A stretch of DNA of 53,805 bases, taken from contig DASXUL010000074.1 in NCBI GenBank assembly GCA_036504855.1, forward strand, positions 1-53,805, given 5' to 3'. The DNA comes from DASXUL01 sp036504855 (lineage in GTDB: Bacteria > Armatimonadota > DTGP01 > JAKQQT01). Position numbers and translations under genes: made by a program. Under the pieces are notes generated by a model that saw only the letters and a list, made by a program, of their open reading frames with translations, made no database searches and had not been told where the DNA came from. Below, in pieces: positions 40,321 through 48,773 of the stretch (position 1 is the first letter of the stretch; each line of letters starts with the position of its first letter).

Positions 40321-40932
40321 ATGCAGATCAACATGTCCGTGCAACCGGGCCACGATTGGACCCAGCCGCTGGGCCTCCTCAGCGATTGCCACCGCCGCGT
40401 TGAGAAGTTCCTCGGCATCATCGCCCAGGCGGCAGCCGGGCTGAACGGCGGCGCACTGGATGCCGGCTCCCGCGAGGCGCTGGCAAAAGCGTTGACGTAC
40501 TTCCGCCAGGCAGCGCCGATGCACACGGCGGACGAGGAGGAGTCGCTGTTTCCGCGCCTGCGCGCGGCGGACACGGATGAGGCGCGCGCCGCCCTCGCCC
40601 AAGTAGATGGATTGGAAGACGATCATCGGACCGCGGATTGGCAGCACGCGGAGGTAGACGCTCTTGGCAACTGCTGGCTGGCTGAAGGGACGCTTCGCGA
40701 AGACGATGCCCGGCGTCTGACGGAGTTGTCCCTGGGCCTGCAGGAGCATTATCGTGGGCATATCGCGCTGGAGGACACCGTGATCTTCCCGTTGGCCGGC
40801 CGGGCGATTCCCGAGCGCGAACTGCTGGAAGTCGGCCGTGAGATGGCCATCCGACGCGGACTGGACCCCGATGCGCGCACGCCGGAATCGCGTTGCGTTT
40901 CGCGGCGCCAGGGCGTGGCGATTCGTGTATAA
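40321..40932 (+). CDS. Hemerythrin-domain protein
   Basis: 203 residues, behind a strong AAGGAGA. A four-helix HHE bundle: PLGLLSDCHRRVEKFLGII gives the first His; ALTYFRQAAPMHTADEEESLFPRL the H-x3-E; LEDDHRTADWQHAEVD the H-D-H type helix; and LQEHYRGHIALEDTVIFPLA the H-x3/x4-E pair. These supply a non-haem di-iron site. Such proteins bind O2 or NO or sense iron and redox state. It is the last plus-strand gene in the NO locus and is probably part of the response. The C-terminal about 30 residues are basic and not conserved. Confidence 0.88.
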   Translation: MQINMSVQPGHDWTQPLGLLSDCHRRVEKFLGIIAQAAAGLNGGALDAGSREALAKALTYFRQAAPMHTADEEESLFPRLRAADTDEARAALAQVDGLEDDHRTADWQHAEVDALGNCWLAEGTLREDDARRLTELSLGLQEHYRGHIALEDTVIFPLAGRAIPERELLEVGREMAIRRGLDPDARTPESRCVSRRQGVAIRV

Positions 40933-40933
40933 T
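40928..40933 (+). promoter_or_regulatory. Candidate -10 box before the flavin oxidoreductase gene
   Basis: A perfect TATAAT overlapping the hemerythrin stop region, about 110 bases before the next gene. No good -35 box at the right spacing was found, so this is a weak promoter call. Confidence 0.35.
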
Positions 40934-40967
40934 GGGTACAGTGGTCCAGAATGCTGGTTCCAGATTG

Positions 40968-41024
40968 TGAGACCTGAGGCTTGAGGCTGAACGCTGCTCT
41001 GATGCCCCTCAAACCCAGGTCTCA
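40968..41024. repeat. Leader hairpin of the flavin oxidoreductase gene
   Basis: TGAGACCTG (40968-40976) and CAGGTCTCA (41016-41024) are exactly complementary. The loop again has TGAGGC and GCTCTGATG words. It lies between the candidate -10 and the GTG start, in the untranslated leader. Confidence 0.55.
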
Positions 41025-41042
41025 TTTCCTGTTATGGGATAG

Positions 41043-42512
41043 GTGGCGCATTTGTCCGAAGGTATAGCGAACGGGGGGATGACGGCGCCGTGGCCCCGTA
41101 TCATCCAGGGTGGAATGGGCGTATACGTCAGCGGCTATCCGTTGGCGCGGGCCGTTTCCAGGGCAGGCCAGATCGGCGTGGTCAGCGTAACGGCGATTGA
41201 ACAGGTATTCGTGCGGAAGCTCCAACTGGGCGACGTTGGCGATGCGCTGAAACGCGCGGCTTCCCACTTTCCAGATAACAACCTCGTCAAGCGCGTATGG
41301 GAGCGTTACTCCGTTCCGAAGACGGCGGATAAGCCGTATCAGGTCCCAACGTGGCGCGCAAACCCCAAGAAGAGCCTTGTGGAACTGAGCGTGCTGGCGG
41401 CCTTCTGCGAGGTCTGGCTGGCGCGCGAGGGTCACAAAGGCCAGGTGGGCATCAATATGATGCAGAAGCTCCAGCTTCCCACCCTGCCCTATCTCTATGG
41501 CGCGCTCCTGGCCAAAATCGATTACCTGTTGGTGGGCGCCGGCATCCCGTCGCAGTTCTCCGGTTTCGTCGATACCCTCACGAAGCACCTTCCCACGCGC
41601 ATGCGCCTTACGGTTGCGTCTCCCGCTTCCGGTGAGGCCCGGGGCGGCCACGAACTGCACTTCGACCCGAAGGAATACGTGGATGTGGACCTGCCGGATA
41701 CCCACCGGCCGCGCTTCCTGCCCATCATCACCTCTCACATTCTGGCGAAGCACCTGCTGGCCAAGGCGGGCCAGATCGACGGTTTTATCGTGGAAAACCC
41801 CACGGCCGGCGGGCACAACGCTCCGCCGCGCCAGAGTGGCCTCCTGAACGAACTGGGCGAACCTGTCTACAGCCGCAAGGATGACTGTGACCTGGCGGAG
41901 ATGCGGAACCTCGGCGTTCCGTTCTATCTGGCGGGCGGGTATGGTGACCCCGTTGCGTTCCAGCAGGCCCTCTCCGAGGGGGCTGCCGGCGTGCAGGTTG
42001 GCACCCCGTTTGCGCTCTGCGAGGAATCCGGCATCACGCGGCAGATGAAGGACAAGCTGATGGATGAGATCGAGGCGGACAACCTGTCCATCCTCGCCAG
42101 CGCCACAGTCTCGCCCACCGGCTTCCCGTTCCAACTGGCTCAGGTGGAGGGTTCGCTGACACAAGCATGCGTGTACGAGTCCCGCACCCGCATCTGCGAC
42201 GTGGGCCTGCTGGTGGAGCTCTACGAGAAGGAAGACGGCTCGTTTGGCACACGTTGCAGCGCGGAACCCAGGGAAGTCTATGAGATGAAGGGCGGGACCG
42301 CCGAAGGTTCCGAGGGTCGGCGCTGCCTCTGCAATGGCCTGCTCTCCACAGTGGGCTTGCCCCAATTCCGGAAGAAACGCGGCCTCACCATGCTCACCGA
42401 GGAGCCGCCCGTGGTAACGCTCGGAAAAGACCTCAGCGCGGTGCGCCACTTCATGGCCCAGGGCCAGCGCGTCTATTCCGCCACCGACGTGATTGAGCAT
42501 ATTACGGGATAG
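41043..42512 (+). CDS. NAD(P)H-dependent flavin oxidoreductase, nitronate-monooxygenase-like
   Basis: 489 residues from GTG 41043 (ATG 41079 is an alternative start; both ribosome-binding sites are weak). FMN-binding TIM barrel: PRIIQGGMGVYVSGYPLARAVSRAGQIGVVS is the N-terminal signature, then VGINMMQKLQ, VGAGIPSQF, VENPTAGGHNAPPR (the GGH motif around the active site), VPFYLAGGYGDP and AAGVQVGTPFALCEESG. The C-terminal 150 residues, with a cysteine-bearing stretch (CSAEPREVYEMKGGT, then RRCLCNGLLSTVG), mark a longer subfamily than fungal 2-nitropropane dioxygenase. The family denitrifies alkyl nitronates; the true substrate here is unknown. The nearby NO genes are suggestive only. Confidence 0.82.
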   Translation: MAHLSEGIANGGMTAPWPRIIQGGMGVYVSGYPLARAVSRAGQIGVVSVTAIEQVFVRKLQLGDVGDALKRAASHFPDNNLVKRVWERYSVPKTADKPYQVPTWRANPKKSLVELSVLAAFCEVWLAREGHKGQVGINMMQKLQLPTLPYLYGALLAKIDYLLVGAGIPSQFSGFVDTLTKHLPTRMRLTVASPASGEARGGHELHFDPKEYVDVDLPDTHRPRFLPIITSHILAKHLLAKAGQIDGFIVENPTAGGHNAPPRQSGLLNELGEPVYSRKDDCDLAEMRNLGVPFYLAGGYGDPVAFQQALSEGAAGVQVGTPFALCEESGITRQMKDKLMDEIEADNLSILASATVSPTGFPFQLAQVEGSLTQACVYESRTRICDVGLLVELYEKEDGSFGTRCSAEPREVYEMKGGTAEGSEGRRCLCNGLLSTVGLPQFRKKRGLTMLTEEPPVVTLGKDLSAVRHFMAQGQRVYSATDVIEHITG

Positions 42513-42515
42513 AAC

Positions 42516-42582
42516 GCAGGAATCAGAACTCAGAACTCAGAATGGCCCCGACCGAGAGGTAATCCTCTCGGTCGGGGCCATT
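42516..42582. terminator. TCAG-word arm plus perfect 19-bp hairpin
   Basis: Repeated CAGAACT words (42520-42540) run into AATGGCCCCGACCGAGAGG, loop TAAT, and its exact complement (42541-42582). It sits between two convergent genes, where it can end transcription from both. Confidence 0.75.
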
Positions 42583-42588
42583 CCCCTT

Positions 42589-42618
42589 TGGAGTGCGGCG
42601 GCGAGCCGCCGCACTCCA
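42589..42618. terminator. GGAGTGCGGCGG hairpin, second copy
   Basis: TGGAGTGCGGCGGC, loop GA, GCCGCCGCACTCCA. Only six bases from the preceding hairpin and five from the stop of the minus-strand beta-helix gene. The stem is the same as at 19893-19926, also placed at a convergent gene end. Confidence 0.7.
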
Positions 42619-42623
42619 TGTCG

Positions 42624-45600
42624 TCACCCGGCCAGCGCCGTTTTCAGCAGTTTCACCGCGTCCAGCAGGTCCACGCGGCCCTGCGAGGCGCCCGTGTCCG
42701 CCACGTTGAGGCGGGCGCGCTCGTCGGCGCCGAGCCTCGACAGGCCGCCGTCGGCGGAGAGGGCGCGCAGGGCGTCGGCTATCGACACCGGCGGCGTCGA
42801 GCCGAACTCGTCCGCGCCGATGTCCACCGCGGCGCCCGCCTGGCGCGCCTGGCCGTCCAGATCCAGGTCACCGGGCTTCACTGCCGTGTTGTCGCCCTTG
42901 TCGATGCAAGGCGAGCCGGCCAGCAGGTGGTAGTCGCCCGCCGCCAGGTTCGCCAGGCGCGGGTCGGCGGAGATGTTGCCGCTCTGGCCGGTGGGGTCAT
43001 CGTAGTAGCGGAAGTCCGCGCCGTTGTTGCCATAGATATCGTTGTTGCGCAACACGATGGTTGCCCCGTTTCCGTAGAGCCCGCCGGTGTTGAAGGCGAT
43101 GATGTTATTCAGCAGCGTCGGGCGCGTTTCCCCATCCGCGGCGACCGCGGCGGAGTAGTCGGGCGGCGTATTGCCCACGATGGTGTTGTTGGCGACAACC
43201 GGGCTGCCGGTTCCGGTCAGGCGGATGCCTTCCTCGGAGTTGTTGGCCACCACGTTGTTGCGGATCTCCAGCGTGCTGATAGAGGATGATATGCCCCTCT
43301 GGTTGTTCACGATGAGGTTGTTCAAGATGGCCGCCGTGCCGTTTGTCACGCTCACGCCAGTGTTCGCGTCACGGATCACGTTGTTGCGCACCACGGCCAG
43401 CGTGCCGCCATCAACGTTCACGCCGCCGGCATAGTCGCTGGGATGGCGGATGGTGAAGCCATCGAGAACGGTGGGCGCCGTTCCCTGCCCGTCGAACAGG
43501 ACCACGGCGGATCCGTATCCGGCGCCGTCCAGGATGGTCTCATGCTTTCGAGGGTCGCGCTGCTCGCGGGCTGTCTCCGTGCCGGCGAACCCGCCGTACA
43601 CGCTCTGGTGCACGCCCAATTGCAGGAACGGCTCGTACTCCTCGGTGGTCGGGTTTGAGTAGGTCCCCGCCGCCACCCACGCCTCTATGCCGGGGCCGCC
43701 CGTCAGGGCAGCGCCCACCGTCCTCTTCGCCTTCGCCCAGCTCGATCCGTCGTTCGCGTCGCTGCCGGTTGGCGATACGCGGATGGCGTTGTAGCCGTTC
43801 GGGTAGGCGGCCCCGTCCGACTCATCCGCCCCGATATCGACCTTCGCTCCCAGGAGGCGCGCCTGACCGTCTATATCCACGTCGCCGGCGGATACGGCCG
43901 CGTTGTCGCCCGCGTCGCGGCAGGGCGAATCCGGGCGGATGTGGTAGTCGGCGAAGGCGGCGCTGGCGAAGCGCGGATCGGCGGAGATGTTGCCGTTGGC
44001 TCCGATGGGATCGGCGAAGCCGGTGACGTTGGCCGTCCCGTTGCCGTATAGGCAGTTGTTGCGCAGAGTGGGCGCCTGGTTGTCCACGCGTACGCCGCGC
44101 CCATTCCACGCGATGATGTTGTTGACGTATGCTGGCTGGCCCGGGCCGGTGGTGTCGATGGCGAGCCCGCCGCTGCGGACGATGGTGTTGCTCTCGATGC
44201 GCGGGGCCTGCGCGGGGCCGCTGAGCCCAACCGTGAGGCCGATACCGAGGTCGTTGCCCAGAGCGTTGTCCGCGATGAGGTTGCCGGCGAAGCGGCCGCT
44301 CGTGTCGGTGAGCGAAGCGCCGCCGCCGTCGTTGTGGAAGATGGTGTTGTTGTAAGCCTGAAACTCGGTTCCGGCCTGGATGCCCATCCCCCGGCCTGTG
44401 TTGAAGGAGATGAGGTTTCCGACCACGATGGGGCTCGCGCCGAGCGAAGATAGCCCGTTGTGGTTGCCGGTGATGAGGTTGTTCAGCACGTAAACCACGG
44501 GGAAGTCGTTGGCCTGGATGTCCACGCCCGTGCCGAAGTCGGCGCTGCCGGTGACGACGAAGCCGTCGAGCACGGTGGGCGCGGTGGCGGCGCCGGCGAT
44601 GACAACGGTGTCGCCGGTGAGGCCGCCGTGGAGGATGGTCTCATTGGCCATGTAATCGCGCTGCTCGCGGGCGGTTTCCACGCCCAGGAAGCCGGCGTAC
44701 ACGGGCACGTTGGGGCGCAGGGTGATGAAGTCGGAGTACTGCGCGCCGCCGGTGTGCTGGTAGGTTCCGGCCGCCACCCACACCTCGCCGCCCACCGCCG
44801 CGTCGATGGCCGCCTGAACGGTGCGCTTGGCCTTCGACCACGATGAGCCGTCGTCCGCATCATTGCCATCCGGGCGAACGCGCACGATGGTGAGCAGCGG
44901 ATCGTAGACCGTGCCGTTGGATTCGTCCGCGCCGATATCCACCTTCGCGCCTTGGACCCTGGGCTGCCCGTCGATATCGTGGTCCCCCGCCGCCGAGGCG
45001 GCATCGCCCGCATCGCGGCAGGGCGAGTTGGGCCGGATGTGGAAGTCGTTGTAGGGAACCGTGGCGAACATGGGGTCCACCGAGATGTTGCCGTTGGTTC
45101 CGGTGGGGTCGGCGGGGAAGCTGGTGAAGTTGCGCCCGATGTTGCCGTACACGCAGTTGTTGAGCAGCGTTGCCGGCAGCGAGGGGGCGAACAGCCACAC
45201 GCCGTTTCCGCCGTTCCAGGCCACGATGTTGTTCGCCATCTGCAACTGGCTGCCCGAGCCCATGAACACGCCGAAGCCGGCATTGGCGGCCACGGTGTTG
45301 TTGACCAGTTTGGCCGAGCCGGTGACCCCCAGCCCCAGGTTGATGCCCGCGTCATAGCTCTGCGTGCCGTTGCGCGTGATCTGGTTGTTGCGCACCTCCA
45401 CGCCGCCCGAGTACACGTAGACGCCGGACCCGCCGTTGCGGTGCACGAAGTTGTTGAGGATGACGGGGGTGGCGGCGGCTTCCCCGGAGGAGTTCAGGTA
45501 GATGGCGTCGCTGGTGTTCTCGATGACCGTGTTGTCGGCGATCTGCGGCGCGGCGCCCACTGCGGCGATGCCGTAATTGTTGTTGCGGATGATGTTGTGG

Positions 45601-47261
45601 TCGAGCGAGATCGTTCCCAGGGGCGTGCGGGCGATGGAGATGCCGCCGGTGAGGAGGCCGGAGCCGCTGTTGCGCACGGTGAAGCCGCTGAACGCCGCGA
45701 TGGCGGTGGAGCCGCCCCGGATGGCGTATGCGGAGCCGGCCTTGCCGGCGTCGATGATGGTGGGGTTGGCCGTCCAGTTGCGCTGCTCGCGTGCGGTCTC
45801 CGCACCCGCGAAGCCGCCGTACGTGAGCAGGCTCTGCGGCGCGGAGACGGCCTCGGCATAGGATCCGGCGGCGACCCACACCTCGCCGCCGAGGCCCGCC
45901 AGGTCCACGGCCGCCTGGATGGTCCGCTTGGCCGCGGTCCACGAAAAGCCGGCCCCCGCGTCGGAGCCCGCGGGTTTCACGCGCACCACGTTGTAGGTCA
46001 GGGGGAAGGCCGTGCCATCGCTCTCGTCGGCGCCGATGTCCACGGCGCCGCCCTGAACGCGGGGCTGGCCGTCCATGTCCGTACCATCCACGATGGCGGC
46101 AGGGTCTCCCGCGTTGCGGCACGGCGAGTCATGCCGGATGTGGAAATCGTCGTAGGGCATGCTGGCGAGGCCCGGGTTGACAACGAGGTTGCCGTTGCCG
46201 ATCAGCGGGTTCGGCGTGCCGCTGAGGTTCGAAGTGAAGTTGCTGTAGTTGTTCCCGTAGACGCAGTTGTGACTGGACTGGATGACGAAGCCGTACTGGT
46301 GGGCGATGCCGCCGCCCCGGTTCCAGGCGATAATGTTGTTGCTGAGCGCCAGCGTGCCGTTGAACAGCGCCGACACCCCGAACCCTTCGTAGGCCGTCGC
46401 CTCGTCTGCCGGGCGGTTCTCCACGATGGTGTTGCCGGAGACGACCACGGTGGTGAGGTTCGGCAGCGCCTTGTTGTTGAATAGGAATACGCCGTCGCCT
46501 ACGTTGTTGTGGATGACGTTGTTGGCGATGGTGGGGGTGGCGTTCTCGCTCTTCACGGCGTGGCCTCGGTTGGCGGTGATGACGTTGTTGGCGATGAGGG
46601 GCGAGCAATTGAGGGTTTCGGCCTCCACGTAGACGGCGCCGTCGCCCACGGTGGGGCTGCCGTTGGCGATGATGACGTTGTTCACGATGCGCGCCTGGTT
46701 GGCGCCCTTCACATACACCGCCGCGCCGCGGCCCAACGGGCCGTGCACGGTGTTGGCGGTGATGATGTTGCCCGAGATCTCCGGCGAGCCCTGGTAGATG
46801 GCCACGCCGCCGCCGGCCGTGAAGGGGCGGTTGTCCTTATCCAGCGCCAGAACGCCGTTCCCGTTGCGGATGGTGAACCCGTTGACCACCGTCTGCGGCC
46901 CTATCGCCTCGTTGGCGAACACCACGGCGCCCTTCTGGTTGCCGTCCAGGGCGGTGAGGTTGAGGGCCGGGTTGCGCTGGGCGCGCGCCGTCTCGGTCCC
47001 GGCGAAGCCGCCATACAGGCCAACGCCGTTCTTCAGGATGAGGGTGGCCGTCTGGACGTAGGTCCCGCCGCGCACCCAGATCTCATCGCCGGTCGTGGCC
47101 GCCGCCATGCCGTCCGCCACGGTTGCGAATCCGTTGGCCCAACCGGCGCCGGTGCGCGGCCCCGCCGCCGCCGGGTTCACGTAGATCACGGCCGCCCGAA
47201 CGGCCGACGGTAAAATGGCCAGCCCCAACGATGTGGCCAGCCAGAAAAGTCTCCGCCGCAT
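42624..47261 (-). CDS. Giant secreted four-module beta-helix protein with dockerin-like tail
   Basis: 1545 residues from ATG 47261 (GGAGGG upstream; a longer frame to 47435 is unlikely). Signal peptide MRRRLFWLATSLGLAILPSAVRA. Four tandem modules of about 360-380 residues. Each opens V-x-V-x-P-x-G-x-D...SW-x-AKRT-x-Q-AA, continues EVWVAAGTY, YGGFAGTETAREQR, then about ten beta-helix rungs rich in VxNNxI and NxIxxNxxxG. Each of the first three ends SPCRDAGD...DIDGQPRVQGAKVDIGADES. After the fourth comes a weak dockerin-like segment (SIADALRALSADGG and VADTGASQGRVDLLDAV), with only one poorly formed calcium loop. Probably a surface or extracellular polysaccharide-binding or adhesive protein. 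Confidence 0.88.
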   Translation of the reverse strand: MRRRLFWLATSLGLAILPSAVRAAVIYVNPAAAGPRTGAGWANGFATVADGMAAATTGDEIWVRGGTYVQTATLILKNGVGLYGGFAGTETARAQRNPALNLTALDGNQKGAVVFANEAIGPQTVVNGFTIRNGNGVLALDKDNRPFTAGGGVAIYQGSPEISGNIITANTVHGPLGRGAAVYVKGANQARIVNNVIIANGSPTVGDGAVYVEAETLNCSPLIANNVITANRGHAVKSENATPTIANNVIHNNVGDGVFLFNNKALPNLTTVVVSGNTIVENRPADEATAYEGFGVSALFNGTLALSNNIIAWNRGGGIAHQYGFVIQSSHNCVYGNNYSNFTSNLSGTPNPLIGNGNLVVNPGLASMPYDDFHIRHDSPCRNAGDPAAIVDGTDMDGQPRVQGGAVDIGADESDGTAFPLTYNVVRVKPAGSDAGAGFSWTAAKRTIQAAVDLAGLGGEVWVAAGSYAEAVSAPQSLLTYGGFAGAETAREQRNWTANPTIIDAGKAGSAYAIRGGSTAIAAFSGFTVRNSGSGLLTGGISIARTPLGTISLDHNIIRNNNYGIAAVGAAPQIADNTVIENTSDAIYLNSSGEAAATPVILNNFVHRNGGSGVYVYSGGVEVRNNQITRNGTQSYDAGINLGLGVTGSAKLVNNTVAANAGFGVFMGSGSQLQMANNIVAWNGGNGVWLFAPSLPATLLNNCVYGNIGRNFTSFPADPTGTNGNISVDPMFATVPYNDFHIRPNSPCRDAGDAASAAGDHDIDGQPRVQGAKVDIGADESNGTVYDPLLTIVRVRPDGNDADDGSSWSKAKRTVQAAIDAAVGGEVWVAAGTYQHTGGAQYSDFITLRPNVPVYAGFLGVETAREQRDYMANETILHGGLTGDTVVIAGAATAPTVLDGFVVTGSADFGTGVDIQANDFPVVYVLNNLITGNHNGLSSLGASPIVVGNLISFNTGRGMGIQAGTEFQAYNNTIFHNDGGGASLTDTSGRFAGNLIADNALGNDLGIGLTVGLSGPAQAPRIESNTIVRSGGLAIDTTGPGQPAYVNNIIAWNGRGVRVDNQAPTLRNNCLYGNGTANVTGFADPIGANGNISADPRFASAAFADYHIRPDSPCRDAGDNAAVSAGDVDIDGQARLLGAKVDIGADESDGAAYPNGYNAIRVSPTGSDANDGSSWAKAKRTVGAALTGGPGIEAWVAAGTYSNPTTEEYEPFLQLGVHQSVYGGFAGTETAREQRDPRKHETILDGAGYGSAVVLFDGQGTAPTVLDGFTIRHPSDYAGGVNVDGGTLAVVRNNVIRDANTGVSVTNGTAAILNNLIVNNQRGISSSISTLEIRNNVVANNSEEGIRLTGTGSPVVANNTIVGNTPPDYSAAVAADGETRPTLLNNIIAFNTGGLYGNGATIVLRNNDIYGNNGADFRYYDDPTGQSGNISADPRLANLAAGDYHLLAGSPCIDKGDNTAVKPGDLDLDGQARQAGAAVDIGADEFGSTPPVSIADALRALSADGGLSRLGADERARLNVADTGASQGRVDLLDAVKLLKTALAG

Positions 47262-47358
47262 GAATAAGCCCTCCATTCGCGACGGAAACATTTTCAACAT
47301 GGCATCGGTTCCATAGGGAAATCCGGTGCGTTGTTCGTTGAGCGGGGGGGGCCAGTAC

Positions 47359-48498
47359 CTATCGCGCGCGGCCCGCCGCCTTTTCCACCATGGTTTCGTA
47401 GTTGGCCATCGTGCGCCGCGTGATGTCTCGGCCATAGGGCGAGGCGCTGGGCATCAGCACGAAGCCACGGCCCTCGCCGGAGGTCCCCTCCTCCAGCGCG
47501 CGGTCCACCAGCGGAGCGAACTCAGCGGGTTCCAGGTTCTCCAGGTCGCTGGCTTCCAGGTTGCCGAAGAGGACCAGGTCCTTTCCGAACTCGCGGCGGA
47601 CCTCGGCCAGCGTAACGTCGCCCTGCGGTAACGGCTCCAGCGGGTCGATGGCGCTGGCGCCCATCTCCACGATGGCGGGCAGAACGGCCTTTACGCGGCC
47701 GTGGCAGTGGATGCGGCAGAATCCGCCGTTCCCTTCGATGGCCTGCACCAGGGGCTGGTCGTAGCGGACCACGAACTCGTTGAACAGGCGCGACGGTAGG
47801 TATGGCTCGGCGGCGTACTCGGGGCCGTAGATGCGCCACAGGCGGCCGGGGAACTCGCGCGCAACCCGCTCCACGGTGCGCTGGATGGGCGCGGCCAGCT
47901 TCTCCAGCAGCTTGTGGAACAACGCTTTTTCCGTGAAGGCCAGCACCATGAAGTCGTCCATCGAGAACAGGGCGGCGCCCTCGGCCAGCGCGTCGCCGGT
48001 GTCCACCATCAGGATGCCGGCGTCCCCCACCTTCGCTTCCGCGTCGACCAGGGGTCGGATATCGGCAACCACGTCGAAGACCTCATCCGGCAGTTCCAGG
48101 TAGGCGCACAGGTCGTCCGCGTCCTTGAGCAGGTGCTCGGTGGTCCAGGTGGTGTCGGTGCCAGGGTCGCGCCGCGAGACGGAGGTGAGCGTGCGGCCGG
48201 CCACGCGCACGGTGGTGCGGCGGAAGCGCGAGCCCTCCCCCTCCCAGGCCTCTTCGGTGATGAACTCGCCGCGCCGGTTGCCGGGCGCCGGCGCGAGGGC
48301 GGGGCCGACCATGCGGATCAGGTCTGTCTTCTCTTCCGCAAGGCGCAGGAGCGGCTGCCAGGAGGGGGAGTTGTAGATGTTGAACGGGTCGGGGTCGCTG
48401 GGGTCCACCGTGAACCCGCCGACCTCGTAGAAGCTCACGGCGGGCCGGTCCACGGCCTCTCCGCGCAGTGTGGCCATCAGGCGCTCGCGTCGCGTCAT
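47359..48498 (-). CDS. Uroporphyrinogen-decarboxylase-family protein (not HemE)
   Basis: 379 residues behind AGGAGA. URO-D-type TIM barrel: MTRRERLMATLRGEAVDRPAVSFYEVGG at the start (the R-x-x-A-x-L-x-G-E-x-VDR-P pattern), GRVKAVLPAIVEMGASAIDPLEPLPQGDVTLAEVRREFGKDLVLFGNLEASDLE, and a C-terminal GRGFVLMPSASPYG. The CHCHGR-like RIHCHGR motif recalls the methyltransferase (MtaA/CmuA) branch rather than haem-making HemE, which is usually shorter and has an FAGAWGG-type active site. Members may move methyl groups to corrinoids or have other roles. Function unknown. Confidence 0.82.
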   Translation of the reverse strand: MTRRERLMATLRGEAVDRPAVSFYEVGGFTVDPSDPDPFNIYNSPSWQPLLRLAEEKTDLIRMVGPALAPAPGNRRGEFITEEAWEGEGSRFRRTTVRVAGRTLTSVSRRDPGTDTTWTTEHLLKDADDLCAYLELPDEVFDVVADIRPLVDAEAKVGDAGILMVDTGDALAEGAALFSMDDFMVLAFTEKALFHKLLEKLAAPIQRTVERVAREFPGRLWRIYGPEYAAEPYLPSRLFNEFVVRYDQPLVQAIEGNGGFCRIHCHGRVKAVLPAIVEMGASAIDPLEPLPQGDVTLAEVRREFGKDLVLFGNLEASDLENLEPAEFAPLVDRALEEGTSGEGRGFVLMPSASPYGRDITRRTMANYETMVEKAAGRAR

Positions 48499-48773
48499 AT
48501 CACTCTCCTGAGTTGAATGGTCGCGGCATGCCCGGCCGCTGTGGTATCTTGGCGGCGGCGGCCCCCCTTCTGTCTAGAGCGGGGCTGCGTCGCCGACATG
48601 GGCGGCGGACGGTATGGAGCAGTAGTGACGCCGGAAGGCCCGCCCTTCGGGCGGATGCCGGCGGGCCGCCGGCGCTACCCCCGGAGTCGGTCGAGCCGCG
48701 TGCGGGCGGGCCAGGCCGTCTGTTCATCCGGTCCGCCGCCCGGCCGCTCCGTCGGCGCCATAATGAGGGCAGT
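48499..48773. other. Intergenic region with a GTAGCGCCGGCG-family repeat
   Basis: Between divergently transcribed URO-D and GDPD genes. Besides the repeat at 48620-48677 I see no gene and no convincing promoter boxes. Confidence 0.4.
48620..48677. repeat. GTAGCGCCGGCG-family repeat, copy 2
   Basis: CCCGCCCTTCGGGCGGATGC followed by CGGCGGGCCGCCGGCGCTAC matches the right half of the hairpin at 17000-17097. The left arm AGTAGTGACGCCGG is a shortened partner. Confidence 0.7.

Noticed and set aside
41022..42500. 492-codon minus-strand frame opposite the flavin oxidoreductase
   Set aside because: Shadow frame without motifs; the plus frame has the full FMN-barrel signature.
44952..46484. 510-codon plus-strand frame opposite the giant beta-helix gene
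   Set aside because: It is the antisense of a highly repetitive coding region; its protein is His/Gly/Val/Arg-rich with no domain, while the minus strand shows clear modules and a signal peptide.
42624..47261. Start at 47435 for the giant beta-helix protein
   Set aside because: The extra 58 residues are not leader-like and overlap the end of the URO-D gene; ATG 47261 has GGAGGG and opens directly into a signal peptide.
47359..48498. Haem-biosynthesis uroporphyrinogen decarboxylase (hemE)
   Set aside because: The sequence lacks the HemE N-terminal active-site pattern and carries an RIHCHGR motif; there are no haem genes nearby.
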